A stretch of 64,000 bases of DNA from Streptomyces niveus (lineage in GTDB: Bacteria > Actinomycetota > Actinomycetes > Streptomycetales > Streptomycetaceae): the NCBI RefSeq assembly GCF_001723055.1, contig NZ_MDCR01000028.1, forward strand, positions 1 to 64,000, written 5' to 3'. The notes under the pieces are model-generated. The model was given only the letters and a program-made list of their open reading frames with translations, did not search any database and was not told where the DNA came from. Positions 23,427 through 33,254 of this stretch are shown here, piece by piece. The translations under genes were made by a program, and so were the position numbers. Numbering within the stretch: the stretch's first letter is position 1; every line of letters begins with the position of its first letter.

Positions 23427-25508
23427 ATGACGTCACTCGACCATGAGCCGAGCCATGCCCTCGGCGAAGAGCGGACCTACCACGACCTCTGCCGTACGGC
23501 CCTGAAGGGCATGATCGACGGCGCCGGGGAACGGGTCGCCACCGGCGCCGACGTCTCCGCCTCCGGGGCGGACGCGGAAGTCCTCGGCTACCAGTTCCGC
23601 AGCCACGCCAAGGAGCTGGCCGAGCTGCCACCAGGCCCGCTGTTCTTCGGACGCCTGGACTTCGGGCGCCTGGACTCCGATCCCGGCCCCGGCCGGAGCG
23701 GCGCGGAGCACGCCGGGCAGAGCTACCACATCGGCCGCATCCGGATCAGCGAACACCCCGCGTCCCCGCCCCTCGTCATCGACTGGCGCGCCCCGGTCTC
23801 GCGGGCCTTCTACCAGGCCCGGCCGGCCGACCCGCGCGGCGTCGCCGTCCGCCGCCGGTTCGGCTGGGCGCCGTGGAGCACGGGGCTGTCCGCGGACCTG
23901 ACGGGCCTGGAGGACGAAGTCCTCCAGCGGACAGGGCCCGCCGCCGCCGCGAACTCCGCCCCCGGCGCGATCCTCGCCGGTGAGATCGAGCGCCCCCGCG
24001 TCGGCCCGATGCGCGACATCGTCGCCACCATCCAGCCCGAGCAGGACGATCTCGTACGGGACGAACTCACCGTGTCCGTCTGCGTCCAGGGCGCCCCGGG
24101 CACCGGCAAGACCGCCGTCGGCCTGCACCGCGCCGCGTACCTCCTCTACACCCACCCCGACCGGATCAGACGCGGCGGGCTGCTCATCCTGGGGCCCAAC
24201 CGCACGTTCCTCTCCTACATCGCCGAGGTGCTGCCCTCCCTCGGCGAGACGGGCGTCCGCCAGTCGACGGTCGAGGACGAGGTCGCGCGCCACCCGGTCC
24301 GGGCCGAGGACGACCCGGCCACCGCGCTCGTCAAACACGACGTGCGGATGGCGGCCGTGCTGCGCCGCGCGCTGTACGGGCGGGTGCGCGCACCCGCCAA
24401 CTCCCTTGAGGTGCCCGACGGTTCGTACCGCTGGCGGGTGCCGGTCGCGGAGCTGGAGCGGATCGTCGCCGACGTACGGCAGGAGGCGCCGCCGTACGCG
24501 GTCGGCCGCGAGCGGGTCCGCACCCGCGCCGTGCGGCTGATCCAGCGGCAGGCCGAACGGCGCTCGGGCGTCACCGGCAACGCCTGGCTCCAGAAGATCT
24601 CGCGCGCCCGGCCGGTGTCCGCGTTCGTGGACGAGGTCTGGCCGAAGGTGACTCCGGAGGAGGTCGTGGCCGAGCTGCTGTCGGACCGGGCCGGGGCGGC
24701 GGACGCCACCGACGGCATCCTCGACGCGCGGGAGCGGCGCGCGCTGATGTGGGCCCGGCCCCGCTCCGCGCGTACGGCCCAGTGGTCGGCGGCCGATCTG
24801 CTGCTCCTGGACGAGGTGGCCGGGCTGCTCGAACGCCAGGACGGCTACGGCCACATCGTGGTGGACGAGGCCCAGGACCTCTCCCCGATGCAGTGCCGCG
24901 CCATCGCCCGCCGCGCGGGTTTCGGCTCGCTGACGGTGCTCGGCGACCTGGCGCAGGGCACCACCCCGTGGGCAGCGCGCAGCTGGCCCGAGCACCTGGC
25001 GCAATTGGGCGCGCCGGACGCGTCGATCGCTCGACTGACCGTCGGATTCCGGGTACCGGGCGCGATCGTCGCGCTGACGAACCGGCTGCTCGGCACGTTG
25101 GACGTGGATCTGCCGCCCGCCACGTCGCTGCGGGCGGACGGCGAACTGCGGATCGAGCGGGTGCCGGGGACGGGCGGGGGGATGGCGGCGGCCGTGGCCG
25201 GCGCGGTCCGCGCGGCGCTGCCGTACGAGGGGTCGATCGCCGTCATCGCCGCCGACACCGACATCGCCCGTCTGCGTGAGGCGCTGACCGGGGCGGGCCT
25301 GGCACCCGGGTTCCCCGGCGAACTGGGCGCCCGCGTCACGCTGTTGCCCGCCTCTCTCGCCAAGGGCCTCGAATACGACCACGTCGTGGCGGTCGAACCG
25401 GCCACGATCGCGGCATCGGAGGCCCGTGGCGCGTACCGGCTGTACGTGGTGCTGACGAGGGCGGTGTCCCGGCTGCACGTGCTGCACAGCGCGGAGTTGC
25501 CGTTCTAG
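23427..25508 (+). CDS. HelD/HelR-type RNA polymerase-remodelling ATPase
   Basis: A 693-residue UvrD-like SF1 protein of the HelD family. An N-terminal arm (1-110) precedes Walker A GAPGTGKTAVGLHRAAYLL at about 223-241; Walker B VVDEAQDLSPMQ is near 479 and motif LTVLGDLAQGTTPW near 506, both HelD hallmarks; a late SLAKGLEYDHV motif is near 648. HelD proteins insert arms into RNA polymerase to recycle it; Streptomyces HelR also displaces rifamycins and gives resistance. Length fits this actinobacterial class. TATTCT sits 7 nt before the ATG. I did not find a clear rifamycin-associated element upstream; the visible site is a TetR-type palindrome. Confidence 0.87.
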   Translation: MTSLDHEPSHALGEERTYHDLCRTALKGMIDGAGERVATGADVSASGADAEVLGYQFRSHAKELAELPPGPLFFGRLDFGRLDSDPGPGRSGAEHAGQSYHIGRIRISEHPASPPLVIDWRAPVSRAFYQARPADPRGVAVRRRFGWAPWSTGLSADLTGLEDEVLQRTGPAAAANSAPGAILAGEIERPRVGPMRDIVATIQPEQDDLVRDELTVSVCVQGAPGTGKTAVGLHRAAYLLYTHPDRIRRGGLLILGPNRTFLSYIAEVLPSLGETGVRQSTVEDEVARHPVRAEDDPATALVKHDVRMAAVLRRALYGRVRAPANSLEVPDGSYRWRVPVAELERIVADVRQEAPPYAVGRERVRTRAVRLIQRQAERRSGVTGNAWLQKISRARPVSAFVDEVWPKVTPEEVVAELLSDRAGAADATDGILDARERRALMWARPRSARTAQWSAADLLLLDEVAGLLERQDGYGHIVVDEAQDLSPMQCRAIARRAGFGSLTVLGDLAQGTTPWAARSWPEHLAQLGAPDASIARLTVGFRVPGAIVALTNRLLGTLDVDLPPATSLRADGELRIERVPGTGGGMAAAVAGAVRAALPYEGSIAVIAADTDIARLREALTGAGLAPGFPGELGARVTLLPASLAKGLEYDHVVAVEPATIAASEARGAYRLYVVLTRAVSRLHVLHSAELPF

Positions 25509-25933
25509 GCGTCGGCCTGGGAGGTGGTGTCGTCGTCCGCCGGGGTCTCGTACGCGTACGGCAGCAACTCCCGTACCGGCACCGCCCGCAGGCCGTTCTC
25601 CGTGTCCACCACGGCCTCGATGTGCGGGAAGTAGTCCAGCAGCACCTGCCGGCAGCGCCCGCAGGGCGACCGCACACCCCGCCCCTCGTTCCCCACGGCC
25701 ACGATGGTGACGAGGTCGTACGCGCCGACGGCCGCCGCCGCGCCGATCGTCACCAGCTCGGCACAGGGGCCGCCGGTGAAGTGGTACACGTTCAGCCCGG
25801 TGATGATCCGCCCGTCCCGGTCGCGGGCGGCGCACGCCATGGTGTGGTCGTCGTTCCTGGCGTGGGCCTCGGCGAGGCGGGTGGCCGCGTCGATCAGTTC
25901 ATGATCGAGGCCGGGGCCGAGGTCTGCTGTCAT
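25505..25933 (-). CDS. Cytidine/blasticidin-S deaminase-family protein
   Basis: A 142-residue zinc-dependent deaminase. The zinc site is CAE at about 59-61 (the Glu is the proton shuttle) and PCGRC at about 91-95, the small cytidine-deaminase type. It could deaminate cytidine or a nucleoside antibiotic such as blasticidin S. ATG 25933 is preferred; an upstream frame to 26023 reaches into the promoter of the divergent acetyltransferase. Its stop overlaps the stop of the HelD/HelR gene by 4 nt. Confidence 0.85.
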   Translation of the reverse strand: MTADLGPGLDHELIDAATRLAEAHARNDDHTMACAARDRDGRIITGLNVYHFTGGPCAELVTIGAAAAVGAYDLVTIVAVGNEGRGVRSPCGRCRQVLLDYFPHIEAVVDTENGLRAVPVRELLPYAYETPADDDTTSQADA

Positions 25934-26021
25934 GCGACGGAACGGTACTCGTCGGCGCCGTCCGGCTGCCACGCAGATAATCCGGTACAACCGCTGACCG
26001 GTGGCCGGTACCGTGCCCCGC

Positions 26022-26498
26022 ATGCCCGAACTCCAGCTGCTCCGTCTCGACCACGCTCCGGCGGTTCTCGCCTTCGAGCGCGAGAACCGGGCCTACTTCG
26101 CCGCGTCGATCCCCGACCGGGGCGACGCGTACTTCACCGACTTCGCCGCGCTCCACGCCGAACGGCTGGCCGAGCAGGCGACCGGGCTGTGCTACTTCCA
26201 CGTGCTGGTCACGGAGGAGGTGGTCGGGCGTGTCAACCTCGTCGATGTGGAGGACGGGGTCGCCGAGCTGGGGTACCGGATTGCCGAGAAGGCGGCCGGC
26301 AAGGGCCTGGCGACGGACGCCGTCCGGCAGATCTGTGTGCAGGCCGCCGAGACGTACGGGCTGACCGCGCTGCGCGCGAAGACCACCGACGACAACACCG
26401 CCTCGCACACCGTGCTGACCCGTACGGGATTCGTGACCACGGGCGCGATCGACCTCAACGGGCGCCCGGGAACGACCTACATCCGCACGCTGAGCTGA
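26022..26498 (+). CDS. GNAT N-acetyltransferase (RimJ-like)
   Basis: A 158-residue acetyltransferase. The segment AELGYRIAEKAAGKGLATDAV at about 81-101 holds the acetyl-CoA loop, and DDNTASHTVLTRTGFV near 124 is the conserved NxxSxxxLxxxGF region of the family. Substrate unknown. TACCGT at 26009-26014 is 7 nt before ATG 26022, so a leaderless start; GTG 26001 would be upstream of that box. The end overlaps the convergent GNAT gene by 22 nt. Confidence 0.85.
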   Translation: MPELQLLRLDHAPAVLAFERENRAYFAASIPDRGDAYFTDFAALHAERLAEQATGLCYFHVLVTEEVVGRVNLVDVEDGVAELGYRIAEKAAGKGLATDAVRQICVQAAETYGLTALRAKTTDDNTASHTVLTRTGFVTTGAIDLNGRPGTTYIRTLS

Positions 26499-27214
26499 GC
26501 GCCCAGCTCCCGGAAGCCCAGGGCGGCGGCCACCCGCCGCGAGGGGTACGGGCGGGCCCGCCACTGCGGCAGCAGACCGGCGTCGAGCGCGTGCGACACC
26601 GCCGCCGACGCCACGACCCCGGCCAATCCCCGGCGCCGGTGGTGCGGAGCGACCAGGACGCACAGGTGGGCGACCGACCGGGGCCAGGAGAGATATCCGG
26701 CCGCCGCGACCGCCACGCCGCCTTCGACCAGCAGGAACGCCGGTGAGCCGATCTCGTCCAGGCCGCTCTCGTCGGCGTCGTCCTGCCCGACGCCGGCCAG
26801 CAGCGCCTTCAGCTCGCTCCGGTCGTCCGCCGCCACCTGCTCGACCGGGCCGGGCGCGGGCACGAACGCGTCCCGGCCCCCGTCCAGATAGCAGAGCGTG
26901 GCGGGCCCCAGCACGTCGAGCACCGGGGCCGTACCGCTCAGGGTCACGCCGAGCCGGACCGGGTCGGTCAGTTCCCCGTACGAGAGAATCCGTGCCGCCT
27001 CGCCCAGCGCCTCGGCGCTCCGCGCGTCAGGTGCCGTGACGACGGCGGCGTCGCCGACGCGTACGATCCCGGCCCAGCCCGGCGGACAGAGCAGCGAGCC
27101 GGGCGCGACCACGACGTCGGTGGGGGAGGTGAACTCGACCGGGACACCGGCGAGTTCGGTCCACAGGGCGCGCGCGTGGGTCACCGCCGACGCCGGGCCG
27201 TTCGTCATGTCCAT
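26477..27214 (-). CDS. GNAT-family acetyltransferase with an unusual N-terminal domain
   Basis: A 245-residue protein. The C-terminal half (about 130-245) is a GNAT domain: [20 protein letters not shown] at about 186-205 carries the acetyl-CoA loop, and [16 protein letters not shown] near 226 is the usual end. The N-terminal 120 residues are a separate alpha/beta region that I do not recognise, similar to those in FR47-like acetyltransferases. Substrate unknown. ATG 27214 or ATG 27208 could be the start. It overlaps the convergent GNAT gene. Confidence 0.8.
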   Translation of the reverse strand: MDMTNGPASAVTHARALWTELAGVPVEFTSPTDVVVAPGSLLCPPGWAGIVRVGDAAVVTAPDARSAEALGEAARILSYGELTDPVRLGVTLSGTAPVLDVLGPATLCYLDGGRDAFVPAPGPVEQVAADDRSELKALLAGVGQDDADESGLDEIGSPAFLLVEGGVAVAAAGYLSWPRSVAHLCVLVAPHHRRRGLAGVVASAAVSHALDAGLLPQWRARPYPSRRVAAALGFRELGAQLSVRM

Positions 27215-27256
27215 ACGGCGACGGTAGGACGGAACACCGGCGCCGCGCGAGCGAGT

Positions 27257-28144
27257 TCACTCGGCGTGGTGCCGCGCGCGGTGCTCCCCGTGGTGCCGCG
27301 CGTAGTGCTCCGCGATCTCGTCGCTCGTCGTCAGCCAGACGCCCGGGTGGTTCGCGATGTGCTCCAGCGCCTCGTCCAGATACCGGTGCCGGAACGGCTG
27401 GTTGATGACGAACGGGTGCAGCACCAGCGACATCACCCGCCCGCTGTCCGCCGCGTCCTCGTACAACTGCGCCAGCTGGTCCTTCACGATCCGCACGAAG
27501 TCCGGACCGCTGAGGCTCTTGCCGACGAACAGGCTGATGTCGTTGACCTCGATGGAGTACGGGACGCTCAGCAGGCCGGGCACATTCAGCCGGTACGGCT
27601 GGTCGTCGTTGGACCAGTCCAGCAGGTAGCTGAGCCCCAACTCGGCCAGCAGGGCGGGCGTTTGGAAGGTCTCGGTGAGCGCGGGGCCCAGCCAGCCGCG
27701 TGGGCGGTGCCCGGTGTCCCGTTCGATGGTGTCGACCACGTCGGTGAGATAGGCGCGCTCCTCGTCGAGCGTCATGTCGGCCTGGAAGACGGAGTTGTTC
27801 CTGCCGTGCGCGATCCACGCCCAGTCGCGGTCGCGGCCCGCGCGCACGATCTGCGGATAGCGGGTGCCGACATCGGAGTTGAGCATCACGCTGGCCCGGA
27901 CGCGGTGCCGGTCGAGGCTGTCGATCAGGCGCCAGATACCGACCCGGGGGCCGTAGTCCCGCCAGCCGTAGTTCAACGGGTCGGGCGCCAGGCCGGCGGT
28001 GCCCGCGAAGATGCTCGTGGAGGGGCGGTCGACCTGGTAGTGCTCGACATTGAGCCCCACGTAGAAGGCGATGCGGGCGCCGTTCGGCCACCGGACGGGC
28101 GGGCGTTCCACGATCGGGCTGTAGTCGAAGAGCTGGTTGTCCAT
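27257..28144 (-). CDS. Polysaccharide deacetylase-fold hydrolase (PuuE/allantoinase-like)
   Basis: A 295-residue NodB-fold protein of the PuuE-like group. The early strand [12 protein letters not shown] (about 26-37), the [11 protein letters not shown] loop near 115-125 and the late VLHPFVIN segment near 244 are the conserved regions; the metal triad is altered, as in PuuE-type allantoinases, which act without metal on cyclic ureides. So an amidohydrolase on a small molecule is more likely than chitin-type deacetylation. ATG 28144 is chosen because GAGGTG lies 6 nt upstream; GTG 28153 is an alternative. No signal peptide. It is divergent from an epoxide hydrolase gene. Confidence 0.8.
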   Translation of the reverse strand: MDNQLFDYSPIVERPPVRWPNGARIAFYVGLNVEHYQVDRPSTSIFAGTAGLAPDPLNYGWRDYGPRVGIWRLIDSLDRHRVRASVMLNSDVGTRYPQIVRAGRDRDWAWIAHGRNNSVFQADMTLDEERAYLTDVVDTIERDTGHRPRGWLGPALTETFQTPALLAELGLSYLLDWSNDDQPYRLNVPGLLSVPYSIEVNDISLFVGKSLSGPDFVRIVKDQLAQLYEDAADSGRVMSLVLHPFVINQPFRHRYLDEALEHIANHPGVWLTTSDEIAEHYARHHGEHRARHHAE

Positions 28145-28261
28145 GATGCTCACCTCGTGTCGGTGTCGGTGTCATGGGCGCGGTGGGCGCCGTGGGACAC
28201 AGCGTCGGACGTTGACACCGGTGTGAGGGTCAAGGCGCGAGCTCAAATAGCATGCGCGGCT

Positions 28262-29437
28262 ATGAGCATCACCCCGTTCCGCATCGACATCCCGCAAGGT
28301 GACCTGGACGATCTCCATGACCGCCTCGACCGCACCCGCTGGCCCGACGAACTGCCGGGGGCGGGCTGGGCGTACGGCATCCCGCTCGGCCACCTGCGTG
28401 AGCTGGCGCACCACTGGCGCCACGCGTACGACTGGCGGGCCGCCGAGGCCGAGCTGAACCGGTGGCCGCAGTTCACCACCACCATCGACGGGGCGGACAT
28501 CCACTTCGTCCATGTCCGGTCGCCGGAACCGGACGCGACGCCGCTCATCATGACCCACGGCTGGCCGGGCTCGATCGTCGAATTCCTGGACGTGGCGGGC
28601 CCGCTCACCGACCCCCGCGCGCACGGCGGCGACGCGGCCGACGCCTTCCACCTGGTGCTGCCGAGCATCCCCGGCTTCGGTCTCTCCGGGCCCACGCGGG
28701 ACAAGGGCTGGGAGTTCCGGCGGGTGGCCCGCGCGTTCGCCGTACTGATGGAGCGGCTGGGCTACGAGCGGTACGGCACCCAGGGCGGCGACTGGGGCGC
28801 GGCCATCTCCCGCGAGCTGGGCCGCGTCCGGCCCGGCCAGGTCGTCGGCGTACACCTCAATCTGCTGCCGGGCGGCGGCCAGACGCATGAGCCGACCGGG
28901 GCGGAACTGGCCCCGCTGAGCCCGGAGGAGCGCCGGCGTACGCGGGCGTCCTGGGAGCGGGGGCGGGAGTTCGCCCGTGACCGCCAGGGGTACGCCGACA
29001 TCCAGTCGACGCGCCCGCAGACCCTGGCGTACGGCCTGACGGACTCGCCGGTCGGCCAACTGGCCTGGATCGCCGAGAAGTTCCACGAGTGGGCCGACAC
29101 GACGGACGGCCGCCCCTACGGCGCGATCGACCGCGACCGGTTGCTCACCAACGTGATGCTGTACTGGCTGACCGGCACCATCGGCTCGTCCGCCCGTATC
29201 TACTACGAGCGGGCGCACGCCGACTACTGGGGCACGCCGCCCGACCCGTCCCCGGTCCCGACCGCGCTGGCCGACTTCGCGCACGACAACTTCATCCCGC
29301 TGCGCCACATCGCGGACCTGACGAACAACATCACGCGCTGGACCTCGTACGACAAGGGCGGCCATTTCGCGGCGCTGGAGGTGCCGGAACTGCTGGTGGC
29401 GGACGTACGGGAGTTCTTTCGCACGCTCAGGCAGTGA
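28262..29437 (+). CDS. Epoxide hydrolase (EHN-type alpha/beta hydrolase)
   Basis: A 391-residue epoxide hydrolase. The N-terminal EHN domain (1-105) is typical ([20 protein letters not shown]); the hydrolase core has HGWPGS at about 99-104, the nucleophile elbow GGDWGA at about 176-181 (Asp), and [15 protein letters not shown] near 364 with the catalytic His. It adds water to an epoxide, often in xenobiotic or natural-product turnover. ATG 28262 fits; TAGCAT at 28248-28253 is a possible -10 box. The end overlaps the convergent DUF4037 gene by 11 nt. Confidence 0.9.
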   Translation: MSITPFRIDIPQGDLDDLHDRLDRTRWPDELPGAGWAYGIPLGHLRELAHHWRHAYDWRAAEAELNRWPQFTTTIDGADIHFVHVRSPEPDATPLIMTHGWPGSIVEFLDVAGPLTDPRAHGGDAADAFHLVLPSIPGFGLSGPTRDKGWEFRRVARAFAVLMERLGYERYGTQGGDWGAAISRELGRVRPGQVVGVHLNLLPGGGQTHEPTGAELAPLSPEERRRTRASWERGREFARDRQGYADIQSTRPQTLAYGLTDSPVGQLAWIAEKFHEWADTTDGRPYGAIDRDRLLTNVMLYWLTGTIGSSARIYYERAHADYWGTPPDPSPVPTALADFAHDNFIPLRHIADLTNNITRWTSYDKGGHFAALEVPELLVADVREFFRTLRQ

Positions 29438-30554
29438 CGTCGCGGTCCGCCGATCGTGCGAGGGCGTCGACCGCCGCCCGCCGGGGGGCGGTCAGGCCCA
29501 GGAAGTCCGTGCTGTCCGCCCACTGATCGACGCCGCCGGTCAGCGGCAGACCGCGTAGCCCGGGATCGGTGACCGTCGCCGCCAGGGCCTGGGCGAAGCG
29601 TTCGGCGTGCAGCACCCGGAACGGTCTGTCGTGGTACGGCCGGCACGCCGGGTCCACCGGTTCCGCGAGCCCCGCCGCGTTCTGGAGCGCGGCCACGTAC
29701 TCGTACGCGTCGCACAGGTGCCGCTCCCGCGCCGGGTACTCCGTCGCCGCCAGCGCGCCCGTCAGCGACGGCGTCAGCCCGTCGGCGACCGCGAGCCGCC
29801 CGAAGGCGCTGCCGAGCCACTTGCTGTACGGGGCGTACGTCCGCTCCAGCAGCAGACACAGCCGCATCAGATCCCGCACCAGCCGCCCCGCCACGACCGC
29901 CGACCCGAGACCGTCCCCGGCCTCGGCGCACCGGCCGACGAACGCCTCCTCCTGGGAGATCCGCTGCCACTGGCAGGCCAGCAGATGGCGCCACACCTGG
30001 TCCGGGTACCAGGCGAGGCGGGCGCGCGCCGCGCCGAGCGTGCCGAGCCCGTCGTGGAACACGGCGCCGCCGGTGATCTCCGCGAGCCGCTGCTGGGGCA
30101 TGGCGAGCCAGTCGCGTACGGACGGCTCCGCCGTCACCGGGGTGCCGAGTTGGCTGCTCAGCCAGTCGCCGACCTCGTCGACCGAGACCCGGTGGTTGAC
30201 CGATCCTTCCGTCAACTCCATCAGCCCGATGGGGACTTCGGGGTCGTGATGACGGAAGTGCGTGGGCCAGCCGCGTACGTGCTTCGGCAGCCGCTCGGCG
30301 AACAGCCGGTGCAGATCGGCCCCGTGCCCGGCCACGTCGTCCGCCGCCAGGAACAGATTCAGCCGCGGCCCCCACTCGTGGTCGGCGGAGCGTGCCGAGT
30401 CGAAGCCGAGCACCTCGGAGCCGGAGCCGACGCGCGCGGCGGTGTACCGCAGGCCCGGATACGCGCTGTCGAGAACGGGGCGTACCGCTTCCTCGTACAG
30501 GATCCGGGACAGTTCGAGACCGGGGAGGAAGTCGGGGGCGGCGTCGGTGTTCAC
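29427..30554 (-). CDS. DUF4037 nucleotidyltransferase-like protein
   Basis: A 375-residue protein. Near residue 43 the sequence [20 protein letters not shown] matches the nucleotidyltransferase-fold G-S-x-E...D..RS.DH pattern used by DUF4037 proteins; the rest is helical (DUF4037 domain about 150-250). Related proteins resemble kanamycin nucleotidyltransferase but no activity is established for this group to my knowledge. GTG 30554 is the start. It is on the same strand as the following oxidoreductase gene with a 60-nt gap. Confidence 0.78.
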   Translation of the reverse strand: MNTDAAPDFLPGLELSRILYEEAVRPVLDSAYPGLRYTAARVGSGSEVLGFDSARSADHEWGPRLNLFLAADDVAGHGADLHRLFAERLPKHVRGWPTHFRHHDPEVPIGLMELTEGSVNHRVSVDEVGDWLSSQLGTPVTAEPSVRDWLAMPQQRLAEITGGAVFHDGLGTLGAARARLAWYPDQVWRHLLACQWQRISQEEAFVGRCAEAGDGLGSAVVAGRLVRDLMRLCLLLERTYAPYSKWLGSAFGRLAVADGLTPSLTGALAATEYPARERHLCDAYEYVAALQNAAGLAEPVDPACRPYHDRPFRVLHAERFAQALAATVTDPGLRGLPLTGGVDQWADSTDFLGLTAPRRAAVDALARSADRDVTA

Positions 30555-30614
30555 GGGCCAACCCTGGCGCAGGGGGAGGCCGGTCCGCCACGCGATATAC
30601 GCGCGCCCCGGGCG

Positions 30615-31430
30615 TCAGCCACGCGAGCCGGCCACCCGCTCGGCCACCCGCTCGGCCAGGAAGTCCTCCCAGGTCCGCGCCCCGACATCGGCCCCGTCGA
30701 GGGCCAGATTGTCCTCGGCCCGGTACGCGCGGCCGACCTTGCCCGGAATCCGCACCGGCACCGTCGGGCGGCGCGTCGGGCGGCCGTCGCCCCGTGCCTG
30801 GAGGTAGCCACGGGTCAGCTCGTCCAGCCGGTACAGCCTCGGTCCGGCGAGGTCCGCCACCCGGCCGGCCGGTTCGCCCATGGCCAGCTCCACCAGCCGC
30901 GCCGCCACGTCGCGGGCGTCCACCGGCTGCAGCCGCAGCCCGCCGGGCGCCAGAATCACCGGCAGCTTCGCCATCGGCCGCGTTACGGTCAGGATCAGAT
31001 CGTGGAACTGCGCCGCCCGCAGCGTCGTCCACGGCAGCCCGGACTCCGCCACCACACGCTCCGCTCCGGACTTGGCTCTGAAGTAGCCGATCGGCATCCG
31101 GTCGGCGCCGATGACCGAGATGTGGACGAAGTGCCGTACGCCGACACGGGACGCGGCCCGCACCAGATTCCGGGTCGCCTCGTCGTCACCCTTGGGGCCG
31201 CCCGCCAGATGCAGGACGGTGTCGGCGCCGTCCAGCGCGGACTCGATCGCCTTGCCCGCCGCCGCTTCCTCCGCCTTGAGCAGGTCGGCGGCCACGTACT
31301 CGACGCCCTCCTCGGGCGCGCGGCTGTGCCTGCTGAGCACGCGTACGTCGTGGCCGGCGGCGCGCAGCAGGGGTGTGACGAAACGTCCGAGCGTGCCCGT
31401 GCCGCCCGTGACCAGGATTGATGACGTCAT
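30615..31430 (-). CDS. NmrA-like NAD(P)-binding oxidoreductase, ECF41 partner gene
   Basis: A 271-residue atypical short-chain dehydrogenase. The Rossmann motif GGTGTLG is at about 8-14, the second strand ends in VLSRHSRAP, and there is no Ser-Tyr-x-x-x-Lys triad, which is typical of NmrA/NAD(P)H-binding proteins. Carboxymuconolactone decarboxylase, oxidoreductase or epimerase genes are the standard neighbours and targets of ECF41 sigma factors. Here the divergent ECF41 gene is broken, so this gene may now be orphaned. TGTCA (31506-31502) and CGTC (31479-31476) upstream resemble ECF41 promoter elements. ATG 31430 is chosen from family length. Confidence 0.82.
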   Translation of the reverse strand: MTSSILVTGGTGTLGRFVTPLLRAAGHDVRVLSRHSRAPEEGVEYVAADLLKAEEAAAGKAIESALDGADTVLHLAGGPKGDDEATRNLVRAASRVGVRHFVHISVIGADRMPIGYFRAKSGAERVVAESGLPWTTLRAAQFHDLILTVTRPMAKLPVILAPGGLRLQPVDARDVAARLVELAMGEPAGRVADLAGPRLYRLDELTRGYLQARGDGRPTRRPTVPVRIPGKVGRAYRAEDNLALDGADVGARTWEDFLAERVAERVAGSRG

Positions 31431-31530
31431 GGCTTCTCCAAACTCTCGTGGACCGGGTGTTTCCCGTTCCGTGTCGACGGGGCTGAGAGGGTCTACTTCA
31501 CTGACACCCGGCGAGCGAGGAATGTGACCG

Positions 31531-32326
31531 ATGGACGAGAGCAGTCGGCTGCTGGCGCGTTTCGAGGAGGACCGCACCCGCCTGCGCGCGGTCGCCTACC
31601 GGATGCTCGGCTCCGCGAGCGAGGCCGACGACGCCGTCCAGGAGACCTGGCTGCGCCTCGACCGCGCCGACACCGGCGAGATCGAGAATCCGAGCGGCTG
31701 GCTGACGACGGTGATCGCGCGGGTGTGCCTGAACATGCTGCGTACGCGCGCCTCCCGGCGCGAGGATCCGCTCGACACCGGGGTGCACGGCGATGGCGCC
31801 GCGCGGGTCGATCCCGAGGAGGAGGCGGTGCTCGCCGACTCCGTCGGGCTGGCCCTGCTGGTCGTGCTCGACACGCTGACCCCCGCCGAGCGGCTGGCCT
31901 TCGTCCTGCACGACATGTTCGCCGTGCCCTTCGAGGAGATCGCCCCGCTGCTGGAGCGCACCCCGGCGCCGGGTCGTCGAGGCGTTCCTCGCGGCATCCC
32001 GGGGCGGGAACTTCGAGGCGCTGGTCGCGCTGCTCGACTCGGACGTGATCCTCCGCGCCGACCGCGCGGCGGGCCCCAGCCGCGCGCCGATAACCCTGCG
32101 CGGCGCGCGGAACGTCGCGAAGGGCGCGTCCGTGGCCGCGGAGCGGGTCAGGTTCACCCAGCCCGCGCTGATCGACGGGTCGCCCGGACTGGTGATGGCG
32201 CCGGGCGGGCGGCTGTTCCTGGTCCTCGCGTTCACGATCGTGGACGACAAGGTCACCGGGATCGACATCATCGCGGACGCGGAACGGCTGGGCCGGGTGG
32301 AGGTGGCGGTGCTCGACGCGCCGTGA
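31531..32326 (+). pseudogene. ECF41-type (SigJ-like) sigma factor gene broken by an internal deletion
   Basis: From ATG 31531 the frame encodes sigma region 2 (VAYRMLGSASEADDAVQETW, residues about 15-40) and most of region 4 up to FEEIAPLLERTPA (about 147). The next residues of intact ECF41 proteins, the recognition helix and linker to the SnoaL-like domain, are missing. The SnoaL-like domain resumes in another frame from about 31964 (RRRVVEAFLAASRGG) to the stop at 32326. About 25-28 codons are absent and the frame is shifted, so neither DNA recognition by region 4 nor the fused C-terminal domain can be made. CCGGCGCCGG at the junction could be the scar of recombination between short repeats. 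Confidence 0.85.
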
Positions 32327-32405
32327 CGGTGCGTGCGAGTGCGGCGATCCGACGGCGCGCGTGGTTCGACGCATGGTCCGGCCGACAGCGGAGAGAGTGT
32401 CTTGT

Positions 32406-33194
32406 ATGAGGGAGCGCGACCTTCAGCCGAAAGGCCCGTCGTCGGCGGGCACCTGGTGCTGCCTGGGCGGGGGCCGGATCTACACGGAGGCGGACAAGGA
32501 GCTGGCCGACGCGATCGGGCTCAGCTTCCCCGTCGTACCGGCGGCGGCCCGCGCCTCACGGGCGTTCCTGGAACGGGTCGTGGACCACACCGCGCGGGCC
32601 GGTGTCGCCCAGTTCCTCGATCTGGGCACCGGGCTGCCGGTCGAGCCGAACACCCACCAGGTGGCCCAGGCCGTCGACGGGCGGGCGCGGATCGTGTACG
32701 TCGACAACGACCCGACCGTCCTCGAACTCGGCCGCGCGCTGCTGCCCCTCGGGTCCCCCGAGGGAGCCGTCGACTACCTGGACGCCGATGTCCGCGACGT
32801 ACGGCACGTGCTCGACGCTGCGGGCGAGATCCTGGACCTGGACCGGCCGGTCGCGGTCCTGATGCTGTCCATGCTCGGACATGTCGAGGACCCGGCGGAG
32901 GCGTGCGCCGTCGCGCGGCGTTACATGAGCGCCATGGCGCCCGGCAGCTACCTCGCCACCTGCGACTCGGTCGACTCCCCGGACATGCGGGCGGCGGCAG
33001 CGGCGTACGCCGCGGGCGGCGGGCCGCCGATCCACCTGCGTACGGCAGCCCAGCTGGAGCCCGCGGGCGACGGCCTCGAATTCCTCGCCCCGGTCGGCCC
33101 CGTCAACCTCTGGCACCCGGCCGAACCGGCGCCCGAGCCGGTGGACCAGTGGGGATTCGTGGCACGTAAGCCCCTGGCAGCGGCAGACCTGTAG
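32406..33194 (+). CDS. DUF574-type S-adenosylmethionine methyltransferase
   Basis: A 262-residue protein of the PF04672 (DUF574) methyltransferase family that is greatly expanded in Streptomyces. FLDLGTGLP at about 67-75 is the S-adenosylmethionine motif, VYVDNDPTVLELG near 98 the second strand, and AVLMLSMLGHV near 155 the motif IV region. The family usually starts with a NYWLGGKDN-type stretch; here it reads AGTWCCLGGGRIYTEAD, a divergent variant. Substrate unknown. GGAGAG lies upstream of ATG 32406. It follows the broken sigma gene but is a separate transcription unit by spacing. Confidence 0.82.
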   Translation: MRERDLQPKGPSSAGTWCCLGGGRIYTEADKELADAIGLSFPVVPAAARASRAFLERVVDHTARAGVAQFLDLGTGLPVEPNTHQVAQAVDGRARIVYVDNDPTVLELGRALLPLGSPEGAVDYLDADVRDVRHVLDAAGEILDLDRPVAVLMLSMLGHVEDPAEACAVARRYMSAMAPGSYLATCDSVDSPDMRAAAAAYAAGGGPPIHLRTAAQLEPAGDGLEFLAPVGPVNLWHPAEPAPEPVDQWGFVARKPLAAADL

Positions 33195-33254
33195 GGACGG
33201 CGCCGCAGTCGTATCGTTGGAGGTGAAACCTCGGTCCGGCGTCAGGGGTTGATC

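Noticed and set aside
31964..32326. A separate small SnoaL-like gene
   Set aside because: The frame has no RBS and continues the C-terminal domain of the adjacent ECF41 sigma gene; it is the displaced end of a pseudogene.
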